Origin: Paraburkholderia bannensis NBRC 103871
GTDB taxonomy: Bacteria > Pseudomonadota > Gammaproteobacteria > Burkholderiales > Burkholderiaceae
Direction of reading: 5' to 3'
Length of the DNA stretch: 64,000 nt
NCBI RefSeq assembly: GCF_000685015.1
Contig: NZ_BAYA01000003.1
Coordinates: forward strand, 1-64,000
Part shown: in pieces, positions 19,296 to 27,211 of the stretch
Layout of the letters: each line of letters starts with the position of its first letter
Numbering within the stretch: position 1 is the first letter of the stretch
Notes under the pieces: generated by a model
Told to the model about the DNA's origin: nothing
The model's database searches: none
The model's input: the letters and a program-made list of their open reading frames with translations, nothing else
Made by a program: the position numbers and the translations under genes

Positions 19296-19326
19296 AGCGC
19301 ACGGGTGCGATCCCGTGCGCTTTTTT
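19296..19326 (+). terminator. Rho-independent terminator after rpoN
   Basis: AGCGCACGGG (19296-19305) pairs with CCCGTGCGCT (19312-19321) and runs into six T residues. It closes the rpoN transcript and separates it from the convergent darcynin gene. Confidence 0.9.
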
Positions 19327-19338
19327 GCATCCGTTGCG

Positions 19339-19662
19339 TCAGAGGTGGTTAGCCTCCACGCCCGGCAAGATCTCGACGATCTGGAAATAGCGCTCCCAGA
19401 AGGGCGTGTCGCGCAACGCCTCGACTAATTGTTCGTAGGCCTGATGACTTTCCGCCTCCCACATCCAGACGTCGGTGACACGCGCGGCGTAAAACTCCAC
19501 ATCGTACAAGCGCAGGCGAACGTGCTCGCGATGGCGTTCGAGCAGGGGCATGACATGTTCGCGCAATGCGTTTTGCCGTGCGTCAGCGGACAATTCGAGC
19601 CACACGGGCAGGCTCTTCACGAGCATGAAAACGGTCAGGGCGGGTTGGAAAGTGGCATTCAT
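19339..19662 (-). CDS. Darcynin family protein
   Basis: A 107-residue protein resembling the darcynin family, small ferredoxin-like-fold proteins of unknown role. Conserved stretches include LTVFMLVKSLPVWL (9-22), YAARVTDVWMWEAE (58-71) and DTPFWERYFQIVEILPGVE (85-103). It is transcribed away from a TetR-type gene across a 77-base spacer with a palindrome at 19698-19721, so it is probably the regulator's target. No enzymatic residues are evident. Confidence 0.75.
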   Translation of the reverse strand: MNATFQPALTVFMLVKSLPVWLELSADARQNALREHVMPLLERHREHVRLRLYDVEFYAARVTDVWMWEAESHQAYEQLVEALRDTPFWERYFQIVEILPGVEANHL

Positions 19663-19697
19663 TTCGGCGATTTCCTGGTCGGTTGAACGTGTGGTTA

Positions 19698-19721
19698 GAA
19701 TACGAGCGTTTGCTCACATTC
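19698..19721. promoter_or_regulatory. 24-base palindrome, candidate TetR operator
   Basis: The pattern GAAT-NN-GAGC-NNNN-GCTC-NN-ATTC is symmetric about its centre and sits midway between the divergent darcynin and TetR-family genes (starts 19662 and 19740). Size and location are typical of a TetR operator controlling both directions. Confidence 0.6.
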
Positions 19722-19739
19722 GATACTCGCATTCCGACT

Positions 19740-20375
19740 ATGACGCCCACCCCTCGCGCCCGTCGCCGCCCAGCCCCGCTAGACGCGCGCAAACAGCCGA
19801 TGCAGCGCCGCTCGACGGCCACCGTCGATGCCATTCTCGAAGCGGCGGCTCGCATTCTGGAGCACAGTGGCTTCGCTCACTACACGACCAACGCCATCGC
19901 CGAGCGTGCCGGCGTGAGCGTCGGCTCGCTCTATCAGTACTTCCCGAATCGCGATGCGCTCACGGCCGCGCTGATCGAACGCGAGAGCGCGCCGCTGCTC
20001 GCCGCGCTGGAACAGGCGGGCGCGGCGCAGAGTTGCGAAGCGGCGTTGCTCGGTTTGATCCGGGCGTCGGTGGCACATCAGATGCAGCGGCCCGCGCTCG
20101 CACGCCTGCTCGATTTCGAGGAGGAGCGCTTGCCGCTCGGCGATCGGGAAGCGCGCATCGGCGATCGCATTCACGCGACGCTCATGCGCGCGTTCGCGCA
20201 GGCCGATGCCCCGCGGCTCGACGATCCGTCGACGGCGGCCTTCGATGTGTTCGCGATGGTACGCGGCATGGTGGACATGGCCGGCGCGCGTGGAGAAACC
20301 GATGCGGCCGCGCTGGAAGAACGGGCGACGCGCGCCGTGGTCGGCTATCTCTGGCGCAGCGAAATGCCGCGCTGA
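19740..20375 (+). CDS. TetR/AcrR family transcriptional regulator
   Basis: A 211-residue one-component repressor. The N-terminal HTH is recognised by TVDAILEAAARILEHSGFAHYTTNAIAERAGVSVGSLYQYFPNRDAL (about 27-72, quoted in parts: ILEAAARIL, AERAGVSVGSLYQYF). The C-terminal ligand domain is divergent, so the inducer is unknown. ATG 19740 is used; a TTG at 19683 would start inside the operator. It probably represses itself and the divergent darcynin gene. Confidence 0.85.
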   Translation: MTPTPRARRRPAPLDARKQPMQRRSTATVDAILEAAARILEHSGFAHYTTNAIAERAGVSVGSLYQYFPNRDALTAALIERESAPLLAALEQAGAAQSCEAALLGLIRASVAHQMQRPALARLLDFEEERLPLGDREARIGDRIHATLMRAFAQADAPRLDDPSTAAFDVFAMVRGMVDMAGARGETDAAALEERATRAVVGYLWRSEMPR

Positions 20376-20406
20376 GCGTATCGGCGCGCGTCCGCGGGCA
20401 TGAGCG

Positions 20407-21255
20407 TTAGTGCGCGCCGCGCTTGCGCAGGCGCTCGATCAGCGCCATCGCGGCGGCGGGATTGTGGGCCTTGTGACCGCTGATCACGTAGAGATAGACG
20501 TCGCGGCCCGCCTTCGCCGCAAGCGGCTTGCCGAAGGTGTCGAGGTCATCGGGCGTGCCGCCTTGCGCCCATGCGAGCGCGCGTTCGACCCAGCGGTCGA
20601 GATCGGCGGGGCCATAGCCCGCCTTGCGACTGGCGGCCGTGCCCATGATGCGGGCGTAGACGAATGGGGCAGAAGCGTCCGCGATCTGCGGATAATCGGA
20701 ATCGCCCGACACCACGATTGCCGCTCCGCGCTTGCGCGCCAGCGCGACGAACTCCGGCGTGCGGAAGCTCTCATGACGCACTTCCAGCGCATGACGCAGC
20801 GCACGTCCCTCGACTTCATCGGGCAATAGTTCGAGAAATCGTGCGTAGTCCTCGGGATCGAACTGCTTGCCGGGCATCAGTTGCCAGTTGATCGGGCCGA
20901 GCTTGTGGCCCAGATTCAGCAGGCCGCCCGTGAGGAAGCGCTCGATCGATGCGCCTGCCTCGGCCAGCACGCGGCGATTCATGGCGAAGCGCGGGCCTTT
21001 CAGCGAGAAAACGAAATCATCCGGTGTTTCGTCGTGCCAGCGCTGGAAGCTCGCGGGCTTTTGCGCGCCGTAATAAGTGCTGTTGATTTCCAGCGTGCTC
21101 AAGTGACGGCTCGCGTATTCGAGTTCGAGGCGTTGCGCGAGGCCTTCGGGATAGAACGTGCCGCGCCACGGCGCGTAGATCCAGCCGCCTATGCCGACAC
21201 GGATGCGGCCGGTTTTGCTGGGCGATGCGGAGGACGAAGCAGGGGAGCGAGTCAT
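20407..21255 (-). CDS. DUF72 (YecE-like) domain protein
   Basis: A 282-residue protein with the DUF72 TIM-barrel-like fold. Family motifs include GIGGWIYAPWRGTFYP (21-36), LSTLEINSTYYG (53-64), FVFSLKGPRFAMNRR (81-95) and RHESF (164-168). E. coli YecE belongs here; the activity is unknown. It converges with the TetR gene and stands alone. Confidence 0.88.
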   Translation of the reverse strand: MTRSPASSSASPSKTGRIRVGIGGWIYAPWRGTFYPEGLAQRLELEYASRHLSTLEINSTYYGAQKPASFQRWHDETPDDFVFSLKGPRFAMNRRVLAEAGASIERFLTGGLLNLGHKLGPINWQLMPGKQFDPEDYARFLELLPDEVEGRALRHALEVRHESFRTPEFVALARKRGAAIVVSGDSDYPQIADASAPFVYARIMGTAASRKAGYGPADLDRWVERALAWAQGGTPDDLDTFGKPLAAKAGRDVYLYVISGHKAHNPAAAMALIERLRKRGAH

Positions 21256-21409
21256 CGGTTATGCGCCATCGATCCGGAGATGCGGCAGTTTAGCGCGGCC
21301 CGTGCGGCAGCGGATTTTGAGAGCGTTTTAGGCATAGTCCGATATTTTTCGCAGTGACGTGAGGCTAATTTAGTCGTTGTGTGTAAGACAACCTCACTTG
21401 GGATATCAG

Positions 21410-21805
21410 ATGCAGTCTCGTCCTCCTCGCGAGCTGAACGACGCGCAATGGCGCAGCGTCGAACCGCTCTTTAACGACATTCGCTCCAGCGGCCCGCGCC
21501 GCGGCCGTCCGGCCCATTGCCCGCGCGCCGTGTTCGAAGCGATCCTGTGGGTGCTTTCGACCGGTTCGGTCTGGGCCAAGCTGCCCGAGCGCTACCCTGA
21601 CTTCCGCACCTGCCATCGCCGCTTCAAGGTGTGGTTCGATGCGGGCCTCGTGCAACAGGCCATGGAACGCCTCTATGGTGACGAAGGCCTGGCGATGTGT
21701 GCGGCCATGAATGCGCGCATGCAGCCGTGGCGCGCCCCCGCCGGCCGCCGTGCGCCGCGTTTCCCGGTCGCGTTCTCGTTGCGCTGGCCGCTCGCGCGCA
21801 CCTGA
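21410..21805 (+). CDS. Orphan transposase-domain protein (IS5-type N-terminal, DUF4096-like)
   Basis: A 131-residue protein matching only the N-terminal domain of IS5-group transposases: RELNDAQWRSVEPLF (7-21), GRPAHCPRAVFEAILWVLSTGSVWAKLPERYP (about 32-63, key residues Arg-Pro, Trp) and TCHRRFKVWFDAGL. No DDE catalytic domain follows and no terminal inverted repeats or target duplications are visible, so it is either an IS remnant or a domesticated DNA-binding protein. Codon use is like the neighbours, and a proper terminator follows at 21842, which favours a stable host gene. ATG 21410 is chosen; a TTG 11 codons upstream is possible. Confidence 0.65.
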   Translation: MQSRPPRELNDAQWRSVEPLFNDIRSSGPRRGRPAHCPRAVFEAILWVLSTGSVWAKLPERYPDFRTCHRRFKVWFDAGLVQQAMERLYGDEGLAMCAAMNARMQPWRAPAGRRAPRFPVAFSLRWPLART

Positions 21806-21841
21806 GCGCCGGCTGACTAGCGGAACTGTCTGACACACCGG

Positions 21842-21877
21842 ACGGGCAGCGGATCATAAGTCCGCTGCCCGTTTTGC
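21842..21877 (+). terminator. Rho-independent terminator
   Basis: ACGGGCAGCGGA (21842-21853) pairs with TCCGCTGCCCGT (21861-21872), a 12-bp stem with a seven-base loop, followed by TTT. It ends the orphan transposase-domain gene. Confidence 0.85.
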
Positions 21878-21981
21878 ATTGTTTTTGCATTCTGAAATGC
21901 GTGGCGATCTCATTCGACCTTTGTGGGAATGGCCACCGGTGCGCGATACTGTGAGGCTCAACGCAACGGAACCAAGTGGAC

Positions 21982-22953
21982 ATGGCGCATTTCGACGTAT
22001 TCAATGGCGACGCGGACGGCATCTGCGCGCTCCACCAGCTTCGCCTCGCCCGGCCGCGCGAGGCCACGTTGATCACGGGCGCGAAACGCGACATCGCGCT
22101 CGTCAAGCGCGTGCAGGCCAAGGCCGGCGACTCGCTCACGGTGCTCGACATCTCCTTCGACACCAATCGCGCCGCAGTCTGTGCGCTGCTTGAGCAGGAC
22201 ATTCACGTCGAATACTTCGACCACCATCACGCCGGCGACCTGCCGATGAACGTCAACCTCATGGCGCACATCGACACCACGGCGCAGGTCTGCACGAGCG
22301 TGCTGGTCGATCGCCATTTGCAGGGCAAGTATCGCCTTTGGGCCATCGCGGCGGCGTTCGGCGACAACCTGCCGAAAACCGCGCGCGAGCTCGCGGAAAA
22401 GGAGGGGCTGCCGGAAGAGCAGATCGAGCAGCTGTGCGAACTCGGCGAATCGATCAACTACAACGCCTATGGCGATAGCGTCGATGACCTGTTCATTGCG
22501 CCTGCTGCGCTCTACGAGGCGATCAAGCCCTACGCCAATCCGTTCGATTTCATCGCCGGCGAACCCTTGCTGGAGCGCCTGGCTTCCTGCCGCGACGACG
22601 ACCTCGCGCGGGCCCACGAAATCACGCCGCTGATCGCGCTGCAATACGGCAGCGTCTGCGTGCTGCCCGACGAACCCTGGGCGCGCCGGGTGCGCGGCGT
22701 GTTCGCCAACGCGCTTGCGATCGGCGAACCGGGCCACGCTCATGCCGTACTCAGCGTCAACGCCGACGGCAACTACGCCGTCAGCGTGCGCGCACCGCTC
22801 GAAAGCCCGCGCGGCGCGGACGAGCTCTGCCGTGGGTTCCCCGGCGGCAACGGCCGGGTGGGCGCAGCCGGCATCGACTGTCTCGATTCGACGCGGCTCG
22901 ACCAGTTTGTCTCTGCGTTTGCACGCGTGTTCGGGCGGGCTGCGTCGCGCTGA
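21982..22953 (+). CDS. DHH-family phosphoesterase
   Basis: A 323-residue predicted metal-dependent phosphoesterase, cytoplasmic. Motif I is DVFNGDADGICAL (6-18), motif III the DHH-type FDHHHAGDLP near 84-93, and the C-terminal DHHA1-like block GGNGRVGAAG near 288-297 would bind substrate. Relatives include RecJ, NrnA and cyclic-dinucleotide phosphodiesterases; which activity applies cannot be told. A GTG two codons upstream is an alternative start. Confidence 0.85.
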   Translation: MAHFDVFNGDADGICALHQLRLARPREATLITGAKRDIALVKRVQAKAGDSLTVLDISFDTNRAAVCALLEQDIHVEYFDHHHAGDLPMNVNLMAHIDTTAQVCTSVLVDRHLQGKYRLWAIAAAFGDNLPKTARELAEKEGLPEEQIEQLCELGESINYNAYGDSVDDLFIAPAALYEAIKPYANPFDFIAGEPLLERLASCRDDDLARAHEITPLIALQYGSVCVLPDEPWARRVRGVFANALAIGEPGHAHAVLSVNADGNYAVSVRAPLESPRGADELCRGFPGGNGRVGAAGIDCLDSTRLDQFVSAFARVFGRAASR

Positions 22954-23048
22954 TTGCCCCGTCTGCCCACGTCGCTGCGCCACGCCAGCCGACCGCGTAA
23001 CATGAAAAGCGCGCTGAATTTCCGATGCGCAACGCGAGGAGGCCGACG

Positions 23049-24035
23049 ATGCGAGCGATGCTGTTCGACGGATCGAGTCCGGTATTGCACGAGACGCAGC
23101 GGCCCGATCCGGCTCCCCGGGCGGGCGAACTGCTGATCGACGTGCATGCCTGCGGCGTGTGCCGCACCGACCTGCATATCGTCGACGGCGACTTGAGCGA
23201 GCCGAAGCGCCCGGTGATTCCCGGTCACGAAATCGTTGGCGTCGTGGCCGCGCTGGGCGCGGGCGTGACCGGTTTCGCGCCGGGCGACCGCGTGGGCGTG
23301 CCGTGGCTTGGCCACACCTGCGGGCATTGCCGCTTCTGCCTCGCGGGCCGCGAGAACCTTTGCGATGCGCCCGCTTTCACGGGCTACACGCGTGATGGCG
23401 GCTATGCCGAGCGCGTGGTCGCCGATGCGCATTACTGCTTTCACCTGCCGCGCCAGTACAGCGACGTTCAGGCCGCGCCGCTGCTGTGCGCAGGGCTGAT
23501 CGGCTATCGCACGCTTGTGCTCGCGGGCGATGCGGCTCGCATCGGCATTTATGGATTTGGCGCGGCCGCGCATATCGTCGCGCAGGTCGCGCGCCATCAG
23601 GGACGCACGGTCTACGCGTTCACCCGTCCCGGCGACGACGACGCCCAGCGCTTTGCGCGGCGGCTTGGCGCCGCATGGGCGGGCGGCAGCGACCAGACGC
23701 CACCCGAGCCGCTCGACGCGGCCCTGCTGTTCGCGCCGGTTGGTGCACTCGTGCCTGCGGCGCTACGCGCGGTGACGAAGGGCGGTATCGTCGTCTGCGG
23801 CGGCATTCACATGAGCGACATCCCTTCGTTTCCCTATGCGTGGCTCTGGGAGGAGCGTCGCCTCGTCTCGGTGGCGAATCTCACGCGCGAAGACGGCGCG
23901 ACTTTCATGGCCATCGCCGCGCGCCACACGCTCGAAATCGAGACCACGGCCTATCCGCTTTCACGCGCCAACGACGCGCTCGCCGATCTGCGCGCGGGCC
24001 GCCTGACCGGTGCAGCCGTGCTGACGATGCGATGA
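23049..24035 (+). CDS. Zinc-dependent alcohol dehydrogenase family protein
   Basis: A medium-chain dehydrogenase of 328 residues. The catalytic zinc ligands are in CGVCRTDLH (about 36-44) and GHE (about 65-67), and the structural zinc site is CGHCRFCLAGRENLC (about 96-110). The nucleotide fold reads GIYGFGAAAH, a variant GxGxxA glycine motif. AGGAGG seven bases before ATG 23049 decides the start. It precedes a UspA gene, phasin and phaB, a gene set known in the Burkholderia low-oxygen-activated locus, suggesting a fermentative or redox-balancing role. Substrate unknown. Confidence 0.88.
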   Translation: MRAMLFDGSSPVLHETQRPDPAPRAGELLIDVHACGVCRTDLHIVDGDLSEPKRPVIPGHEIVGVVAALGAGVTGFAPGDRVGVPWLGHTCGHCRFCLAGRENLCDAPAFTGYTRDGGYAERVVADAHYCFHLPRQYSDVQAAPLLCAGLIGYRTLVLAGDAARIGIYGFGAAAHIVAQVARHQGRTVYAFTRPGDDDAQRFARRLGAAWAGGSDQTPPEPLDAALLFAPVGALVPAALRAVTKGGIVVCGGIHMSDIPSFPYAWLWEERRLVSVANLTREDGATFMAIAARHTLEIETTAYPLSRANDALADLRAGRLTGAAVLTMR

Positions 24036-24163
24036 AGACCTTCCGGCGCACGGCGACTCCACGCCGCACCGTGGCGCCCGAATTTGGCCTTATCTATAAA
24101 AGCGCAGTCACGAATTCAGGAATCGCAGGCATTTCGATCATGGGCTAAGCCCGGGAGGTCAGC

Positions 24164-24628
24164 ATGTACAAGCAGATTCTGGTGGCGATCGACGGCAGCC
24201 GCAGCTCGCACCGCGCGCTCGACGAAGCCGTCAAGGTCGCCAAAGCCACGGGTGGCACGGTGCAGGCGCTGTGCGTGGTGCAGCATCCTTCACGCCTCGT
24301 CGATATCAGCACGGGTTTTGCCGAAGAGCAGACGCGCCAGTCCGCCGAGGTCGATGCCGCGACCGCGGCGCTCGACGAAGCGAAGAGCGTGTTCGCGCAA
24401 GCCGGCATTTCCGGCACGACGCGCGCCGTCGATTCGAGCGGCGAGGAGGTCGCCGCCGTGATCCATCGCATTGCCGCCGAAGAGGAGGTGGATCTCGTCG
24501 TGCTGGGCACGCGCGGCTTGTCAGGTGTCAAACGGCTGTTGATCGGCAGCGTGGCCGAGTCGTTCCTGCGCATGGCCGACCGCCCCGTCATGCTCGTGCG
24601 CGAGGAAGAACCCAAAGCCACGCAATAG
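24164..24628 (+). CDS. Universal stress protein (UspA family)
   Basis: A 154-residue single-domain universal stress protein. It starts MYKQILVAIDGSRSSHRALDE, and the ATP-binding loop GTRGLSGVKRLLIGSVAES (about 121-139) follows the G-2x-G-9x-G-S pattern of nucleotide-binding members. Ribosome binding site GGGAGG at 24151-24156. Located between an alcohol dehydrogenase and PHA genes, it may help survival in low oxygen. Confidence 0.92.
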   Translation: MYKQILVAIDGSRSSHRALDEAVKVAKATGGTVQALCVVQHPSRLVDISTGFAEEQTRQSAEVDAATAALDEAKSVFAQAGISGTTRAVDSSGEEVAAVIHRIAAEEEVDLVVLGTRGLSGVKRLLIGSVAESFLRMADRPVMLVREEEPKATQ

Positions 24629-25006
24629 GCGCCGCCAATTACACCGTTTAATCAGAAATATACGGCACTGTCAGATTCAACGCGCATTTTGTGCCGGTTA
24701 AATATCTCGATATTGGACTTTTATCAAGCGCGATGGTGCGATCTGCGCGCACAGGCCGTCCATCGTGCCTATGATGTGTCTTTGGACTCGCGGCCATTAA
24801 TTGCGCTGGAGTCCGAAATATTCGCGCAATGTACCGCGATTTGCTGCGCTGCAATTTGCGCACCGCGCGATTGTGCGGTGCCGCAGAATCCAGCATTCCT
24901 ATAGCCGCTCAACGCCTGACGCCGACACCCACGCAACCCTGTTGCATTTGCGTGGCAGCCTCCCTGTCGCGCGTCTGGCCAAGCTCTGACGAGAGGAAAA
25001 TCCGCC
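24629..25006. other. 378-base low-GC intergenic region
   Basis: The spacer between uspA-like and phasin genes is AT-richer than its flanks, as expected for a regulatory region. I see no recognisable gene. A TTG...ATCAA pair at about 24714-24728 resembles half-sites of an FNR/ANR box, but the spacing is one base too long. GAGAGG at 24991-24996 is the ribosome binding site of the phasin gene. Confidence 0.35.
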
Positions 25007-25498
25007 ATGACCAATGCTTCCCATCCTGCGTTCAATGCGTACCGCAACGGCACATCGGCTGCGTTGCAATGGCTCGTCCAACAGCAGCAATGGCGCGAGC
25101 AGGCGGCCAGCCTGCTGCAACGCCGCATGGCGCGCGACCGTGTTGCGCTGGAGGCCACGCTTGAATCGCTGCGTAGTGCGCAGAGCTGGAGCGATTTTGG
25201 CGCCGCAAGCCAGACGGTCTGGCGCGACTATCTGGTCGCAAGCGCGGCGCTATGGCAGGAAAATACCGCTGCCACCGTGCAGGCGACGGGCGTCTGGGCC
25301 AATGCCGCGCGCGACCTGATGCAGCAATGGCAGGACACGTTGGCCAGCCTGCAACCTGGGGCGGCGGCCGCAACGGGCGAGGTCGGCGCCGCGCAGCCCA
25401 TGCGCGAGTGGATGGCAGCCTTCCAGCGCGCGATGTCGGCGGCCAGCGGAGCATTCGACACGCAAGCCCACGCGCAGGGAGGCCAGCATGGCCGCTGA
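25007..25498 (+). CDS. Phasin family protein (PHA granule-associated)
   Basis: A 163-residue, largely helical amphipathic protein that probably coats polyhydroxyalkanoate granules. The sequence is Ala/Gln/Trp-rich (QWLVQQQQWREQAASLLQRR near 21-40; DLMQQWQDTL near 105) with no signal peptide, in keeping with the phasin_2-type family. The stop overlaps the start of phaB by 11 bases, indicating co-translation with the PHB reductase. Identification rests mainly on composition and context. Confidence 0.7.
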   Translation: MTNASHPAFNAYRNGTSAALQWLVQQQQWREQAASLLQRRMARDRVALEATLESLRSAQSWSDFGAASQTVWRDYLVASAALWQENTAATVQATGVWANAARDLMQQWQDTLASLQPGAAAATGEVGAAQPMREWMAAFQRAMSAASGAFDTQAHAQGGQHGR

Positions 25499-26234
25499 AC
25501 GGATCGCCTTTATCACCGGCGGCATGGGTGGCCTGGGCGCGGCGATCAGCCGGCGCCTGGCCGATGCAGGCATGACCGTGGTGCTGTCCTGCTCGAAGGG
25601 CAACGACCGCATGGCCGCGTGGCTCGAAGCGGAGCGCGCGGCGGGGCGGCATTTCAGCGCGTATGCGATGGACGTGGCCGACTTCGACGCCTGCCAGGAT
25701 GTCGCCACGCGCGTGCTGGCCGACCTGGGCCGTGTCGACGTGCTGGTGAACAACGCGGGCATTACCTGCGACCGCAGCTTCGTCAAGATGTCGAAGGCCG
25801 ATTGGGACAGTGTGATGCGCACCAACCTCGACTCGATCTTCAACGTGACCAAGCCCTTTGTGGCCGGCATGATCGAACGCGGCTTCGGGCGCGTCGTGAA
25901 TATCGGCTCGGTCAATGGCTCGCGTGGCGCTTACGGGCAGGCGAATTACTCGGCGGCCAAAGCCGGGCTGCATGGTTTCACGAAGGCGCTGGCGCTCGAA
26001 GTGGCGAAGAAGGGCGTGACGGTGAACACCGTGTCGCCCGGCTACCTGGCCACGCAGATGGTCGAGGCCGTTCCTGCCGACGTGATGCAGCAGCGTATCC
26101 TGCCGCAGATTCCCGTGGGGCGTTTGGGCAAGCCTGAGGAAGTGGCCGCGCTGGTCGCATTCCTGTGCTCGGACGACGCGGGTTTCATCACCGGCGCGGA
26201 TATCGCGGTCAACGGTGGTATGCATATGCACTAA
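25488..26234 (+). CDS. phaB: Acetoacetyl-CoA reductase
   Basis: This short-chain dehydrogenase reduces acetoacetyl-CoA to (R)-3-hydroxybutyryl-CoA for polyhydroxybutyrate synthesis. In 248 residues it shows TGGMGGLGAAI (cofactor loop, 10-20), NNAGIT (near 88), the catalytic YSAAKAG (Tyr-x3-Lys near 153) and the PhaB-specific SPGYLATQMV stretch near 182. The C-terminus VNGGMHMH is characteristic. The overlap with the phasin gene supports a PHA operon; the synthase and thiolase are not in the window. Confidence 0.93.
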   Translation: MAAERIAFITGGMGGLGAAISRRLADAGMTVVLSCSKGNDRMAAWLEAERAAGRHFSAYAMDVADFDACQDVATRVLADLGRVDVLVNNAGITCDRSFVKMSKADWDSVMRTNLDSIFNVTKPFVAGMIERGFGRVVNIGSVNGSRGAYGQANYSAAKAGLHGFTKALALEVAKKGVTVNTVSPGYLATQMVEAVPADVMQQRILPQIPVGRLGKPEEVAALVAFLCSDDAGFITGADIAVNGGMHMH

Positions 26235-26507
26235 TTGCGGGGCTTGCGGCGCAGTGGCTGCAAGCCTGACGCAATTCATCAGGAATCCGATCTTTATATC
26301 TGCGCGCAACAATCGCGCGCTCGCGCCCATTTCCGGGTATCCCATCGACACGAAATCTTCGTGTCGAGTCACGTCGATTTCACGCAACTCACCATTCCCG
26401 TTGGCGCAATGATGCTGTGGTAACGCGATGAAACACGACTGTAGCGAAACTGTACGTTTTGCCCGCTATGCTGGGCAGTACGGTGAGATCCGAACAGGAG
26501 AGAAACG

Positions 26508-26732
26508 ATGCTCAGTCATCACGAACTGGCGGCGCTGCTGCTGATTCGCGACGCTAACGCGCCGCTCCAGACATTCGACGCCGATTTCATGGCGCTCGCG
26601 CGCTACCAGCTCGTCGAAATGGATGCCGACGATAGCGGCCGTGCGCTGCGCCTGACGACGCGCGGCCAGGAATTATTGCGGCGGCTTACGCACGACAGTC
26701 CGTACGGCCGGTCGGGGCAGGGCGCGAACTGA
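26508..26732 (+). CDS. Small conserved hypothetical protein, winged-helix-like
   Basis: A 74-residue protein (MLSHHELAALLLIRDAN...) preceded by AGGAGA. The pattern of helices followed by a Gly-Arg-Ala-Leu-Arg-Leu-Thr wing (MDADDSGRALRLTTRGQELLRRL) looks like a short winged-helix domain, possibly a small DNA-binding protein. I do not recognise a named family. It is a single gene. Confidence 0.6.
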   Translation: MLSHHELAALLLIRDANAPLQTFDADFMALARYQLVEMDADDSGRALRLTTRGQELLRRLTHDSPYGRSGQGAN

Positions 26733-26796
26733 CCGGGGTTGCAAGGCAGCGCGCGTTTGTTTTCCTGTCAAGTACCCGACATTCAGCGCTACGCTC

Positions 26797-26812
26797 GTTA
26801 CAAACGTGTAAC
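26797..26812. promoter_or_regulatory. GTTACA-N4-TGTAAC palindrome upstream of the HHHH-motif gene
   Basis: A perfect 6-4-6 inverted repeat (GTTACA at 26797-26802, TGTAAC at 26807-26812) lies 75 bases before the small secreted protein gene. This looks like a dimeric regulator site, of unknown identity. Confidence 0.5.
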
Positions 26813-26886
26813 TAATTGTCGAGCACTCTGCGATACAGTTCCGGCTCTGGTTTTAATCCACTGCTGTTTTGTCCGAGAGCCTGTCC

Positions 26887-27048
26887 ATGAAAGCCGTTGT
26901 CAAGCCGTTCGCCCGTCTGTCCGCCCTGATGCTTTGCGCCGCACTGGCCGCACCGCTGGTCGCGGTCGCCGCGCCGTATCACCACGAAGTCTGCCACGTC
27001 GAGCATCACAATCATCACGCTGTGCGCGTTTGCCACCGCGCGCATTGA
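26887..27048 (+). CDS. Small secreted His-rich (HHHH-motif type) protein
   Basis: A 53-residue product, too short for most gene finders. A signal peptide (MKAVVKPFARLSALMLCAAL, cleavage after VAA near residue 29) is followed by a 25-residue mature peptide with nine His and two Cys (PYHHEVCHVEHHNHH...). The His/Cys content suggests metal binding in the periplasm. It is bracketed by a palindromic candidate operator and a strong terminator, so it is a genuine independent unit. Confidence 0.75.
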   Translation: MKAVVKPFARLSALMLCAALAAPLVAVAAPYHHEVCHVEHHNHHAVRVCHRAH

Positions 27049-27071
27049 TATGCGCTGATTGGCGCAACAAT

Positions 27072-27103
27072 AAAAAATGCCGCATTTTGATGCGGCATTT
27101 TTT
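27072..27103. terminator. Bidirectional rho-independent terminator
   Basis: AAAAAATGCCGCA (27072-27084) pairs with TGCGGCATTTTTT (27091-27103), with A- and T-tracts on both sides. It can stop transcripts of the HHHH-motif gene and of the convergent SH3-domain gene. Confidence 0.9.
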
Positions 27104-27211
27104 ATTGACTCAATAGTTAGTCATCCATACGTTTTCCAGGCGTCATTGCGATCCTGGGCGGCGTGAGCAGGGCCTCACGCTACAGCCGCCAGCCTCAGCG
27201 CCATGCGCGAC

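Noticed and set aside
21410..21872. A complete insertion sequence
   Set aside because: No catalytic DDE domain, terminal inverted repeats or target-site duplication were found around the transposase-like gene.
24714..24728. Possible FNR/ANR box near the phasin gene
   Set aside because: TTG and CAA half-sites are separated by nine bases in place of eight and the inner bases do not match TTGAT/ATCAA.
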